Assembly (NCBI GenBank): GCA_002440825.1
Contig: DJVH01000093.1
Coordinates: forward strand, 51,041-115,040
Length of the DNA stretch: 64,000 nucleotides
Direction of reading: 5' to 3'
Source of the DNA: Bacteriovoracaceae bacterium UBA6261
GTDB lineage: Bacteria > Bdellovibrionota > Bacteriovoracia > Bacteriovoracales > Bacteriovoracaceae
Made by a program: the position numbers and the translations under genes. Under the pieces are notes generated by a model. It worked only from the letters and a program-made list of their open reading frames with translations, made no database searches and was not told the origin of the DNA. Shown here one piece after another: positions 16,870 through 24,911 of the stretch. Each line of letters begins with the position of its first letter. Positions within the stretch are counted from its first letter, which is position 1.

Positions 16870-17859
16870 CTATTGTTTATGAAATGTATAAGTCAGGCAA
16901 TAAAGATTTCCCGCGAGTGTTTCTTCCACCGTCGCATCGACCATTTCAGCAACAGTCTTCAGTCTTCTCAAATCCATCGGAGTTGCATTGAGTTTGCAGT
17001 TGATGATAGCGGACATGATGACATCGCTGCCTTCTTTTCTGGAAGAAAATTTCACCACACGCTTATCTGTTTCTGAATCTATCAACAGCATTTGATAAAA
17101 CATCGAACGGATCAGACATTGAAATACGTTTTGATCAACGGAAATGGCCAGATCCGGATTCAGTGCATTGATAATTTCCATTTTAATAGGAAAGAGAGTT
17201 TTGCTGATGCAATCGTTAAGCTCTTGAAGAGCGATCGTTTCAACAAAAAATTTCTCTTTCTTTAAAGGAACTGCAGGATGATTGCTGTCTGAATAAGGAA
17301 AGGCAAAAATATAAATACGCTCGTCTTTGGGACTATTGATGGAAAATTGTCGGATCCATTTGAACTCTCCACTGCCCAGAAGATATTTTAAATCCAGTAA
17401 AACGAATTCAGCTTCTCCGCGTTTAAGCTTTTTCATTTCCGCTCTATATCTCTGCATATCAAAAGGATGAACAAGCTCATAAGAGTGACGGGAAATAAGT
17501 TCTTCGCGATTGTATCGCAGGAGTTCCGCCATCGCAGGATTGCAATAATTTCCTTTGCCGAAAATATCAAGCGCAATGAAAGGAATGTCGGAGTTGGAGA
17601 AAATATCAATTTCTGCCAGGTTGTTCAAGGCCTGAGCTGCACGAAGATCGTAAAGAAAAAGGACATCGAGAGAAATGGAAAAAAAACCGGCCAAATCAAT
17701 TCCGTGTTGAATTGAAATATTTGAATCTTCTTTGATCCAGGATGAAACCGCTTGTTTGGAAATATCAATTTCCCGCGCCAGCTGCGTAGGCGTCAACTTA
17801 TGCTTTTCCAGAAGAAAAAGAAGATTGGATTTGAAATAATTTTTTTGCCCTTGTTTCAT
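16870..17859 (-). CDS. XRE-type HTH plus PAS sensor protein
   Basis: 329 residues. An N-terminal Cro/CI helix-turn-helix (about 10-65: LTPTQLAREIDISKQAVSSWIKED, GIDLAGFFSISLDVLF), then a PAS domain (about 85-195: ALDIFGKGNYCNPAMAELLRYNREEL, FKWIRQFSI). The last 130 residues look like a degenerate histidine-kinase ATPase remnant but no N/G boxes are visible, so catalytic activity is doubtful. It is likely a one-component cytoplasmic sensor binding DNA. No clear Shine-Dalgarno before the ATG. It lies 61 bases beyond the terminator of small unit D, in the same direction. Confidence 0.72.
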   Translation of the reverse strand: MKQGQKNYFKSNLLFLLEKHKLTPTQLAREIDISKQAVSSWIKEDSNISIQHGIDLAGFFSISLDVLFLYDLRAAQALNNLAEIDIFSNSDIPFIALDIFGKGNYCNPAMAELLRYNREELISRHSYELVHPFDMQRYRAEMKKLKRGEAEFVLLDLKYLLGSGEFKWIRQFSINSPKDERIYIFAFPYSDSNHPAVPLKKEKFFVETIALQELNDCISKTLFPIKMEIINALNPDLAISVDQNVFQCLIRSMFYQMLLIDSETDKRVVKFSSRKEGSDVIMSAIINCKLNATPMDLRRLKTVAEMVDATVEETLAGNLYCLTYTFHKQ

Positions 17860-17907
17860 GGTGGCTTATTTTAACAATCACGGTTTTCTTCATCACTGCA
17901 CGCTATG

Positions 17908-17940
17908 TTAAAAAAGAAAAGGCCCCAAACTCTGGGGCCT
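17908..17940 (-). terminator. Intrinsic terminator of small transcription unit D
   Basis: AGGCCCCA (17920-17927) and TGGGGCCT (17933-17940) form a perfect 8-bp stem with loop AACTC; on the minus strand TTTTCTTTTTT follows. Confidence 0.88.
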
Positions 17941-18059
17941 ATGCTCTATGATAATTGAATGTAAGTTACTGTTAAAAAAACTCCAATTCGCAAAGGCCGT
18001 CAAAAACAACTCTCATTGTGTATTGATGTGTTGCTCATAGCGAGCGCGAGAGTGTTAGA

Positions 18060-18143
18060 TCAGGCAGATAAACTTTCGCAACTTATTCCTGAGGTTCGCG
18101 TCCTAGCCCTCGAGAATAAGCTTCTGAAGAATCTCATTCTCAT
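18060..18143 (-). CDS. Small Arg-rich peptide D (27 aa), novel repeated family
   Basis: A 27-codon ORF with AGGAGG four bases before the ATG. It begins MRMRFFRSLFSRART and ends ESLSA. It matches peptide B at 11 of the first 15 positions, including MRMR and FSRxRT, and shares FRSLFSRxR with peptide C. An untranslated tail of about 120 bases follows before the terminator at 17920-17940; predicted transcript about 260 bases from about 18175. The leader is longer than in B or C by an insertion between the GGAACC block and the SD. No known homologue recognised. Confidence 0.72.
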   Translation of the reverse strand: MRMRFFRSLFSRARTRTSGISCESLSA

Positions 18144-18181
18144 TTGACCTCCTGTTGTTGGTAGGTTCCTTTCTCAAATAC

Positions 18182-18234
18182 AGTATCGTCCCGTTGGAAA
18201 ATTTTCGTTATGATTTGAATCAGGAAGTTAGATG
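18182..18234 (-). promoter_or_regulatory. FNR/CRP-like class II promoter of unit D
   Basis: Minus strand: ACAT (18235-18232), 8 bases, CTGATTCAAATCAT (18223-18210) whose core TGAT-TCAA-ATCA is a perfect FNR-type inner palindrome, then 29 bases from its centre to GATACT (18187-18182). This is the copy closest to the FNR consensus. Predicted start near 18175. Confidence 0.72.
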
Positions 18235-18268
18235 TTTGTAGGCATCTTTTTTATCAGACGCTTTACCT

Positions 18269-18919
18269 TTATTTCATTTCCTGCGCTTTTGTAGAAGGAA
18301 TGACAAAAGAGACACTGCCAACTTCTTTAACTTTTGATTTGATGACAAATTTTAAATCCACATTTTTTGGATTCTCGACAATAACCCAGCGTTGAACAAC
18401 TTTTAATGAAGGGATGTAAAATGGACGCAGAAGATGTCCTTCAGGCAATGACTCCTGAAATTCAGCTTTGTTTTTTGAATCGATAAGCTCTTTGACTCCA
18501 GCCGCTGTCAGTGCGCCCGCTGCAAGGGATAATCCGACCACAGAAGTTGTATTGTTTTGTGAAAGACCACCGACAGCAATGCCGGCCGCTGCGATACTAC
18601 CAAAGAAAATTTCTTTGTTATAATCTGATACACTTTTTTCCAACTTGCAGGCATCAATCCAGGCATTCATTTTTCCACCAACTAAAACTGAAGCAGAAGA
18701 CGTTGGATCTTCAAGAGTGACTGAATCGATATCGATCCAGACCGTTGACGTATTCTTCAGTGAAATTTGATAAAGCTTTATCGTGTCAGAACTGTAAGTT
18801 GAATCTTCATTCACTGTTGCGCTTAGAAGATTTGTATTGAGATTTAAATCACTCCCAGGCATTGTCGAAGCACAGGAAGTAAGAACAAGAGCAGCTAGAA
18901 TCAGAATGTATGATTTCAT
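18269..18919 (-). CDS. Lipoprotein of unknown function
   Basis: 216 residues with a lipoprotein signal (LAALVLTSC, Cys16). The mature protein has strand-rich ends (STVWIDIDSVTLED, VDLKFVIKSKVKEVGSVSF) and a hydrophobic Gly/Ala stretch in the middle (about 110-145: IAAAGIAVGGLSQN, AAGALTAAGVKEL) that may insert in or contact membrane. No domain was recognised. It lies 24 bases beyond another lipoprotein gene in the same direction, a likely two-gene operon. Confidence 0.68.
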   Translation of the reverse strand: MKSYILILAALVLTSCASTMPGSDLNLNTNLLSATVNEDSTYSSDTIKLYQISLKNTSTVWIDIDSVTLEDPTSSASVLVGGKMNAWIDACKLEKSVSDYNKEIFFGSIAAAGIAVGGLSQNNTTSVVGLSLAAGALTAAGVKELIDSKNKAEFQESLPEGHLLRPFYIPSLKVVQRWVIVENPKNVDLKFVIKSKVKEVGSVSFVIPSTKAQEMK

Positions 18920-18943
18920 TTTTTCACCTTGAAAGGGAGTTGG

Positions 18944-19375
18944 TTATTTTGAACAGATAATGTCTCTTTCCGAACAAGCTTTGAACTTCTTCTGGCATTT
19001 GCTTAAGACATTATTGCGTGCGCGAGATTCAGAAGCATCCTGATCTGAAAAAGATTCGTTTTGAAAAGTGATCTGACATTTATTTGCGCCTTCGAGGCCA
19101 ATTTTTCCTTTCTTAAAAGAAAGGTTCAATTGTGGAGTGCCCACACTGCTTTTGCCTGCTTCATAACCGGCCTTATAGCCCCGCTGAGCAGTTTCTACAT
19201 CTTTATCCGGACAAAGAGTCGCGAATTGTCCCATGGCCATCAATCGTCCCATTTTTGCATCATTCATTCCTTTTTCATAACCTGCATTTTCAGTGCAGTT
19301 TTGTGCGCGGAAGGCTGCGCAACCACTTATAAAAAAGAGAAGAAAAAAGGAGAAGAATAATTTTTTTGTCATCAT
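18944..19375 (-). CDS. DUF2799-like lipoprotein
   Basis: 143 residues with a lipoprotein signal (FLLFFISGC). The mature part has YEKGMNDAKMGRLMA and RGYKAGYEAG, the repeated GY-x-x-G helices typical of DUF2799 lipoproteins, and six Cys in the mature region suggesting disulfides. Biological role unknown. First gene of a likely two-gene lipoprotein operon with 18269-18919. Confidence 0.65.
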   Translation of the reverse strand: MMTKKLFFSFFLLFFISGCAAFRAQNCTENAGYEKGMNDAKMGRLMAMGQFATLCPDKDVETAQRGYKAGYEAGKSSVGTPQLNLSFKKGKIGLEGANKCQITFQNESFSDQDASESRARNNVLSKCQKKFKACSERDIICSK

Positions 19376-19479
19376 GTCAGTAATGCTAACAGAAACATAA
19401 AAAATTTAAATTGAATTTTTCACATCGACATTGTCTGGACACGCTTTCAAATGTCTTCAGAAGTTTTTAAGATGAAATC

Positions 19480-19572
19480 ATGATGAAGATCAAACCTTTT
19501 TCGATTGGACAAAGAGTAAGCTGGAAATGGGCAGGCGGTACCATAAAAGGACAAGTGCTTAATGCCGAGTAA
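19480..19572 (+). pseudogene. Truncated HVA_TUDOR (DUF2945)-like fragment
   Basis: A 30-codon frame (start 19480 or 19483) containing FSIGQRVSWKWAGGTIKGQV, which matches the opening strand pattern of the hypervirulence-associated TUDOR domain (f-x-G-x-x-V-x-W-x-x-GG-x-x-x-G-x-V). The full domain is about twice as long; here a stop follows at NAE and the next 6 bases reach the converging gene. It is probably a 3'-truncated remnant, although a genuine micro-protein cannot be excluded. Weak Shine-Dalgarno. Confidence 0.45.
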
Positions 19573-19577
19573 TTCAC

Positions 19578-20120
19578 TCAATATTTCCCACGCTTCTCCA
19601 TCACTTTATCAAGAATGGAAGGATACATGATAAAGGCAATTCCAAAGATCAGATGAGCAACCCAATCCCACACCATAGGTATATTGTGATTCCACAAATC
19701 AAACCCATGAATTCCTTTCATCAAATAAGGAATGAGAACGTATGGTCCGATCATGGCAAGAACACCAATTCCTAATCCAAGCATGAGCGCTTCGCCTTTT
19801 GTTCTCACTGCTAATTTCGAAGCGAGAACTCCATAGAGAATTCCCCATAACAAAGCAGGTCCGAGTTGGTGAAGAACAACTCCTATGACAACGGCGGTGA
19901 CATTGTTTTCCTGTAAGGCCCCGTCGCCAACAGCGAGTGAACCGATCACCTGCACTGGAAAAAGCGGACTAATTCCCTGAAAAGCAAAAACAATCATCAT
20001 CGCAACAATCATAATGAGGCCAGCCACCTGTCCGGTGAGAATGCCCGACCACAATTCTGATTTTGAAATACGCCGTTTCCATTCAAAAGGGCGAATATCC
20101 TGATGTACTGTCGTGTTCAT
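19578..20120 (-). CDS. Polytopic membrane protein, unknown
   Basis: Start chosen at ATG 20120, directly after GGAGGAGATT; a longer frame opens at 20177. About 180 residues with five hydrophobic segments (GLIMIVAMMIVFAF, AVVIGVVLHQLGPALLWGILYGVLA, LMLGLGIGVLAMIGPYVLIPYL, WVAHLIFGIAFIMYP). It resembles YagU/DUF1440-like small membrane proteins only in general pattern. Function unknown. Confidence 0.68.
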   Translation of the reverse strand: MNTTVHQDIRPFEWKRRISKSELWSGILTGQVAGLIMIVAMMIVFAFQGISPLFPVQVIGSLAVGDGALQENNVTAVVIGVVLHQLGPALLWGILYGVLASKLAVRTKGEALMLGLGIGVLAMIGPYVLIPYLMKGIHGFDLWNHNIPMVWDWVAHLIFGIAFIMYPSILDKVMEKRGKY

Positions 20121-20267
20121 AATCTCCTCCTGTTTCCTTTTTACCTGAATAAATTGCATAAAAAGTGCCACGCTCACTGCTCTACACAGTTTTTAAATAC
20201 AACACATTCAAAATGCCGATGTTTATTTACTCATCACTAGCATTAAAATTTTTTAAAGAGGTGCCCA

Positions 20268-20729
20268 ATGAATGATTTAAAAATGACATATCTCTTTCAC
20301 AAACCAGTAGAGGAAGTTTTTGATTATTTCACCAGACCGGAGTTATTTGAACTTTGGGGAGCGCCGGATGGGATGACCCTCAAAGTCCATCACATGGATT
20401 CTCGTCCCGGCGGCAGTTACTCTATGACTCACACGGGACCGGATGGAGACTATCAATGTAATGGAACTTTTAAAGAATACATTCCCAATAGAAAACTTGT
20501 TCAGATGGACAGTGTACTCGGGCCTGACGGAAATGCTTTTTTTCATGATCTGGAATGCATTACTGAATTTGAAGACGATGAAGGTAACACAAAAGTCACT
20601 GTGACTCAAAGAGGCTTCACCGATGAGAAAACTGTTCAGGAATGCAAGCAATCCTGGGAACAATGTTTTGCGAAGTTAGAAGCGATTTTCATAGAAAGCA
20701 ACTTTCCCGAATATGAAGCTTCTGTTTAA
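20268..20729 (+). CDS. AHSA1/SRPBCC-domain protein
   Basis: 153 residues of the START-like SRPBCC fold. It shows the AHSA1-type opening FHKPVEEVFDYFTRPELFELWGAP, the RPGGSYSMTHTGPDG turn, EYIPNRKLVQMD and the C-terminal helix QSWEQCFAKLEAIF. Such proteins form a hydrophobic ligand cavity; many are regulated alongside ArsR regulators, but none is adjacent. AGAGG precedes the ATG. Confidence 0.85.
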   Translation: MNDLKMTYLFHKPVEEVFDYFTRPELFELWGAPDGMTLKVHHMDSRPGGSYSMTHTGPDGDYQCNGTFKEYIPNRKLVQMDSVLGPDGNAFFHDLECITEFEDDEGNTKVTVTQRGFTDEKTVQECKQSWEQCFAKLEAIFIESNFPEYEASV

Positions 20730-20788
20730 AGTCGTTCCGCCGCGCAATTGAGGTTCCCGAAAAAGAGTTTGTGGTGTATACTCACTGA

Positions 20789-21127
20789 GTGAGTTTCAAC
20801 AAAAAACTATTTTTACTTTTATTGTCGATTTATTCGCTGCTGAATATTTCTATTCAAGGGCATAGCTTTGTCTTTGAAAGTAACGGCACAGCAAAGACAG
20901 AACTGAAAAAAGTTTTCTTTGGAGCCGCGACAACACAGTCACTTCAGCGCAATGATCATAAAGAAAAACGTCAGGCAAAAACTTATGCGCCAGAAATTCT
21001 TTTTTACAGTACACCTCAATTAACCAGATTTTTCTTTACGACTTTCTCCCAACAAATTCCTTCTCTTATCTTTTCTGCTGCTGATTCATTCTCCATCAGC
21101 AACCGGCCGCGCGCTCCTCCTGTCTAA
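20789..21127 (+). CDS. Small exported protein, unknown
   Basis: 112 residues with a GTG start and an N-terminal signal sequence (KLFLLLLSIYSLLNISIQG). The mature part is basic and ends SNRPRAPPV. No domain was recognised. It could be part of an operon with the 42-codon membrane peptide at 21205 and the Kef-type antiporter at 21349, all in the same direction. The moderate hydrophobic patch SLIFSAADSF near the end is not long enough for a clear membrane span. Confidence 0.5.
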   Translation: MSFNKKLFLLLLSIYSLLNISIQGHSFVFESNGTAKTELKKVFFGAATTQSLQRNDHKEKRQAKTYAPEILFYSTPQLTRFFFTTFSQQIPSLIFSAADSFSISNRPRAPPV

Positions 21128-21204
21128 ACCTGAAAGAAAAAAAAGATATTTAACTTACGCCTTACCGTTCTCCGGATGAGTGCGTCTTTTTTCAGGAATT
21201 TTTT

Positions 21205-21333
21205 ATGGAACCTAATAGAAATGACAATGATGATAAAATCACTGAACGAAATAACAAACAGGCCTTGAGAGTCATGCTGATTTTTGCGGCCATGTTGATC
21301 TTCGTAGTCGGTTACGCTCTCTACACAAAATAA
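21205..21333 (+). CDS. 42-aa single-span membrane protein
   Basis: A 42-codon ORF too short for usual calling, with AGGA seven bases before the ATG. Residues 1-22 are hydrophilic and charged (EPNRNDNDDKITERNN), residues 23-40 form one membrane span (MLIFAAMLIFVVGYALY). Only 15 bases separate it from the Kef-type antiporter, which has its own AAGGA, so it is probably a co-transcribed small partner; this is inference. Confidence 0.62.
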   Translation: MEPNRNDNDDKITERNNKQALRVMLIFAAMLIFVVGYALYTK

Positions 21334-21348
21334 ACTTTAAGGATAAGT

Positions 21349-23067
21349 ATGCAGACACATCTACTGGAAGATATCGGCAAATCCGTCATCGCAGCAGGCG
21401 CCATTGGTGTGCCTGCATACTATTTAAAAATCCCCCTCATTCTCGCTTATATAGCAGGAGGGATTCTCATCGGACCCAATTTGGGTTTTGGCTTTATCCG
21501 CGAACACGATTCGATCGCAGGAATTTCGGAAATCGGGCTTGTCCTGCTGATGTTTATTCTCGGTCTTGAAATTAACTTAAAAAAACTTTTTGAGATGGGG
21601 CGGGCCGTTCTGTTCACCGGGGCCATACAGATAACCGGGACGCTACTCCTTAGTCTCGCTGTTTTCTCTACAATTATTTTTTCACAATTTAATTACGAAG
21701 TTGTTTACGTTGCTATCGCACTTACCCTCTCTTCCACTTTGATTGTTGTGAAAATTCTCTCCGATGAAATGGATCTGGACTCGCTTCCTTCTCGTATAAC
21801 ACTCGGGCTGTTGATTCTGCAGGATTTTTTTGCAGTAGCTTTTCTGGCGATTCAACCGAATCTTTCGAATATCGACAGCTCTTCAATTCTCATATCAATG
21901 GCCCGGGTTCTTACTCTTATTCTCGTCAGCTGGCTCTGTGCCCGTTTTTTACTTCCCGCACTACTAAAAGCTGTTTCCAAACATTCCGAACTCCTTTTGA
22001 TTCTGGCCATGGCCTGGTGTTTTGCGATGTGTGGGTTTGCCAATACACTTCATCTTTCGATGGAAATGGGCGCCCTTATCGCGGGTATTTCCATTGCCTC
22101 TTTTCCGTACCATCTCGACGTGGCCGCGAAGATTATCAGCTTGAGAGATTTCTTCATCACACTCTTTTTTGTGTCTCTTGGTTTGAAAATTCCTCTTCCT
22201 CACGCCAGTACAATTCAACTTGCGGCCTGGATGACTCTGATGGTTTTTGCAACAAGAATTCTGACAATCTTTCCCACTCTTCACCGACTGGGATTTGCCA
22301 ACAGAGTCAGTCTTCTCACAGCAATCAACCTCTCTCAGATTTCGGAATTTTCTATCGTCCTGGCGTCTCTGGGGTTGGGGTACAATCACATTTCAAAAGA
22401 TCTTCTGGTCAGTTTTATTCTGGCCATGATTTTAACCGCATTGATTTCCTCTCTCCTCATTCCAAGAGCGCATCAAATATATAAACTCATCAATCCATTC
22501 CTCATGTTCATTGGTTTTAAAGATACACTCCAGACAAATGGCGAAGAAGCGCATACGCCAAAGAAAAAATCCATTGTCATGCTTGGATTTTACAAAGACA
22601 GCAGTTCACTTCTTGTAGAAATGCAAAAAAATCTTTCTGATGAAATTCTCTCTCGCCTGATGATTGTGGATTTTAATCCCGAAGCCAATTACACTTTAAG
22701 AACAAAAAACGTCCAGACTGTTTTTGGAGACATCAGCAATCCGGACACTCTTAAAATGGTCCAGATTGAAAATGCGGACATTGTTATCTGTACGTTGTCA
22801 GACCGTGTCCTCAAGGGCACAACAAATGCAAAATTACTGTTCCAGATAAAAAAGATGGTTCCTGAAGCAAAGATCATTCTCACTTCCGAAAGTGTAGACC
22901 AAGCTCTGGAACTTTACTCTCATGGCGCAAGCTATGTCTATGTTCCAAGAGTTCTAGGTGCGAAAACCCTGATGGAAATAATGCAGACATTGACACTTGA
23001 AAGCGGAGAACACATCCGCAATAAATCTATTCAGGCCCTGACGGAACGGGGAGAAATTATTCCCTAG
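21349..23067 (+). CDS. Kef-type monovalent cation/H+ antiporter with TrkA-N domain
   Basis: 572 residues: 12 or so membrane spans (about 5-385) of the CPA2 family with GPNLGFGFI, GLVLLMFILGLEINL and GALIAGISIASFPY, then a C-terminal RCK/TrkA-N Rossmann domain (about 400-570) with VFGDISNPDTLKMVQIENADIVICTLSD. The usual Gly-rich nucleotide loop reads MLGFYKDSSS. YbaL/KefB-like; it is expected to move K+ or Na+ in exchange for H+ under nucleotide control. The stop overlaps the converging protease gene by 4 bases. Confidence 0.88.
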   Translation: MQTHLLEDIGKSVIAAGAIGVPAYYLKIPLILAYIAGGILIGPNLGFGFIREHDSIAGISEIGLVLLMFILGLEINLKKLFEMGRAVLFTGAIQITGTLLLSLAVFSTIIFSQFNYEVVYVAIALTLSSTLIVVKILSDEMDLDSLPSRITLGLLILQDFFAVAFLAIQPNLSNIDSSSILISMARVLTLILVSWLCARFLLPALLKAVSKHSELLLILAMAWCFAMCGFANTLHLSMEMGALIAGISIASFPYHLDVAAKIISLRDFFITLFFVSLGLKIPLPHASTIQLAAWMTLMVFATRILTIFPTLHRLGFANRVSLLTAINLSQISEFSIVLASLGLGYNHISKDLLVSFILAMILTALISSLLIPRAHQIYKLINPFLMFIGFKDTLQTNGEEAHTPKKKSIVMLGFYKDSSSLLVEMQKNLSDEILSRLMIVDFNPEANYTLRTKNVQTVFGDISNPDTLKMVQIENADIVICTLSDRVLKGTTNAKLLFQIKKMVPEAKIILTSESVDQALELYSHGASYVYVPRVLGAKTLMEIMQTLTLESGEHIRNKSIQALTERGEIIP

Positions 23068-24911
23068 TCCATCAGGTCGAGCTGATAAGTATTTTTTATC
23101 AAATCGTCTTCTTCCATCCAGGCTTTGCCATGAGAATCTTTTTCGAAGCGCTGGTTGGCCGAATCCCACGAGCCCCAGGAGTTCTGAATCAAATACTTGA
23201 GTTTGCCTTTATCGCATTTGTAACCAATCATCGTCACAGCATGAAAACCATGTTTCTTCGTGGTATCGCATGTTCTGGTCTTATTGTAGAAATTATCAGT
23301 TGAGTCTTTATCGTAAAAACCTGTACACATCGAGAGACCAACGGCCTTGTTTCCATTGATGCTTTTGAGAGTGTCTTCTTTAAAGTCTTTTCTCATTGAG
23401 GCCAGATGTTTCTGGGTTTCGCCAGCATCATCATCCTGAGAGCCAGGATAAGCAAAACGTTTTGTCGAACAGCTGACGTCATCTGGAATCTTAATTTTTT
23501 TCTCTTCACTGCACTCCGGAGCAAGAAGCTGCATCATGGCCTTGTCGTAGGCCATATTCGGAAGATTTGAAATGAAGTCATTCAATCGATCAATATTATC
23601 AAAGTTGTATTTATCGAGACCTATAATCATCTGCTGCAGATTTTTAACATGCTTGATAAAATCTGAAGAGCATCCAGTCCCGACAAAATCTTTCAATAAA
23701 CCATCATCGCTGGCCAGATATTCCAGCTGTCCTGTTGGTGCACAGGAAGAATAATCCTTTTGGACGTAACGTTTAAAATCCTGATTCAGTAAATCTTTGT
23801 CATCGGCAGAAAAATCAGCGACGAGGTCGTCAATTAATTTCTTAGGTGTACCAGGATCAGCTTTATAAAGAGTTTCCTTGAAAGCCTGTAATGCACTCTC
23901 TGGTTTTTTTGTTTGACTGGTCAATTGCTTTAAATAAATATCTTCCAGCGATTTTTTAAATTTATCGTCGACTCTGGCCTCGACAATGGGCACACCTTTG
24001 CTTCGTGAGTTGTAAGCGTAACCAAGCTTATACTGAAACAATTTATATTTCATTTCAGGAAATTTTTTGTATTTTTGAGCATTCAGATTGTTTTGCATTC
24101 TCATCAGCAAATTCTGTGCGACTTTCATTGAATTGGTCGTATCTATTTTTTCACATTTTCTTTGAGCATATTTGTCACGGTTTTCATCAATCACTTTACC
24201 GAGCAGACTTTTATACTGTTCAAACTTTTCTGTTTTCTCATCTCTGGAAAGAGGACTGTTTTTTATTGTTTCCTGTCCTGACGACTGATCATCCTGTGTC
24301 CCGAACAAGCGCGAGAAAAAACTTCTTTTGGTAGAAGCAGGACGATCAGCATTTCTGGAGAGAGCATCGTTCGGTTCTTGTCCTGATTTTTTTGCAGTCG
24401 AAAAATCGCGTAGCATTCCATCATAATAAGTAGAAACTCTTTTCAGCAAGTCCACCTGAGCCCAATTGGGATCAGAAAATTGATTGAGATCTGTTTTAAA
24501 CATCATTTGCTCAAGCGCCACATTTTTTCTTTCACAAACGCCGCCGTTGTCTTTGGCAAGCTTGATGGCTTCGCAACTAAAACCTGCATCGAGAAGCAAA
24601 TCACCATTGTCTTTAAAGGCCTGACTTTTCCCTTGTGATCTGTACTCTTTTTGAACAAGCGTCTCAGCTCTGTTAATGGAAAGATGAAGATAGGAAATTT
24701 CCGGATGATCCGGCATTGCGGATTGAAGCATCAGTGAAGCTGTATTGGCATAACAAGTCCCCAGCCCATCCTGATCCTGAACGCGGGCATTCGCCAGGCT
24801 TTTTCCCGGTTCATCAAGACGTGAAACTGTTCCATCCGCGACATCGCCACAATCCTGAGCGTAAAGATTGAAAGACATTGCAGACAAAAGAAGAAGGAGT
24901 TTTGAATTCAT
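23064..24911 (-). CDS. Exported papain-like (C1 family) cysteine protease
   Basis: 615 residues with a signal peptide (ending NLYAQ). The catalytic Cys53 lies in QDGLGTCYANTASL with the oxyanion Gln47 six residues earlier, the His in HGFHAVTMIGY near 565 and the Asn in LIQNSWGSWD, giving the complete C1 set. A roughly 400-residue helical, charged insertion (about 130-520) lies between Cys and His, far longer than in papain (about 210 residues total). It is probably periplasmic or secreted. Its start overlaps the stop of the 128-aa exported protein (TAATG), indicating translational coupling. Confidence 0.82.
   Translation of the reverse strand: MNSKLLLLLSAMSFNLYAQDCGDVADGTVSRLDEPGKSLANARVQDQDGLGTCYANTASLMLQSAMPDHPEISYLHLSINRAETLVQKEYRSQGKSQAFKDNGDLLLDAGFSCEAIKLAKDNGGVCERKNVALEQMMFKTDLNQFSDPNWAQVDLLKRVSTYYDGMLRDFSTAKKSGQEPNDALSRNADRPASTKRSFFSRLFGTQDDQSSGQETIKNSPLSRDEKTEKFEQYKSLLGKVIDENRDKYAQRKCEKIDTTNSMKVAQNLLMRMQNNLNAQKYKKFPEMKYKLFQYKLGYAYNSRSKGVPIVEARVDDKFKKSLEDIYLKQLTSQTKKPESALQAFKETLYKADPGTPKKLIDDLVADFSADDKDLLNQDFKRYVQKDYSSCAPTGQLEYLASDDGLLKDFVGTGCSSDFIKHVKNLQQMIIGLDKYNFDNIDRLNDFISNLPNMAYDKAMMQLLAPECSEEKKIKIPDDVSCSTKRFAYPGSQDDDAGETQKHLASMRKDFKEDTLKSINGNKAVGLSMCTGFYDKDSTDNFYNKTRTCDTTKKHGFHAVTMIGYKCDKGKLKYLIQNSWGSWDSANQRFEKDSHGKAWMEEDDLIKNTYQLDLMD

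Noticed and set aside
21964..22389. Antisense frames inside large genes (for example inside the antiporter and the barrel-like protein at 2398)
   Set aside because: They lack SDs and recognisable domains and oppose well supported genes, so they are shadow frames.
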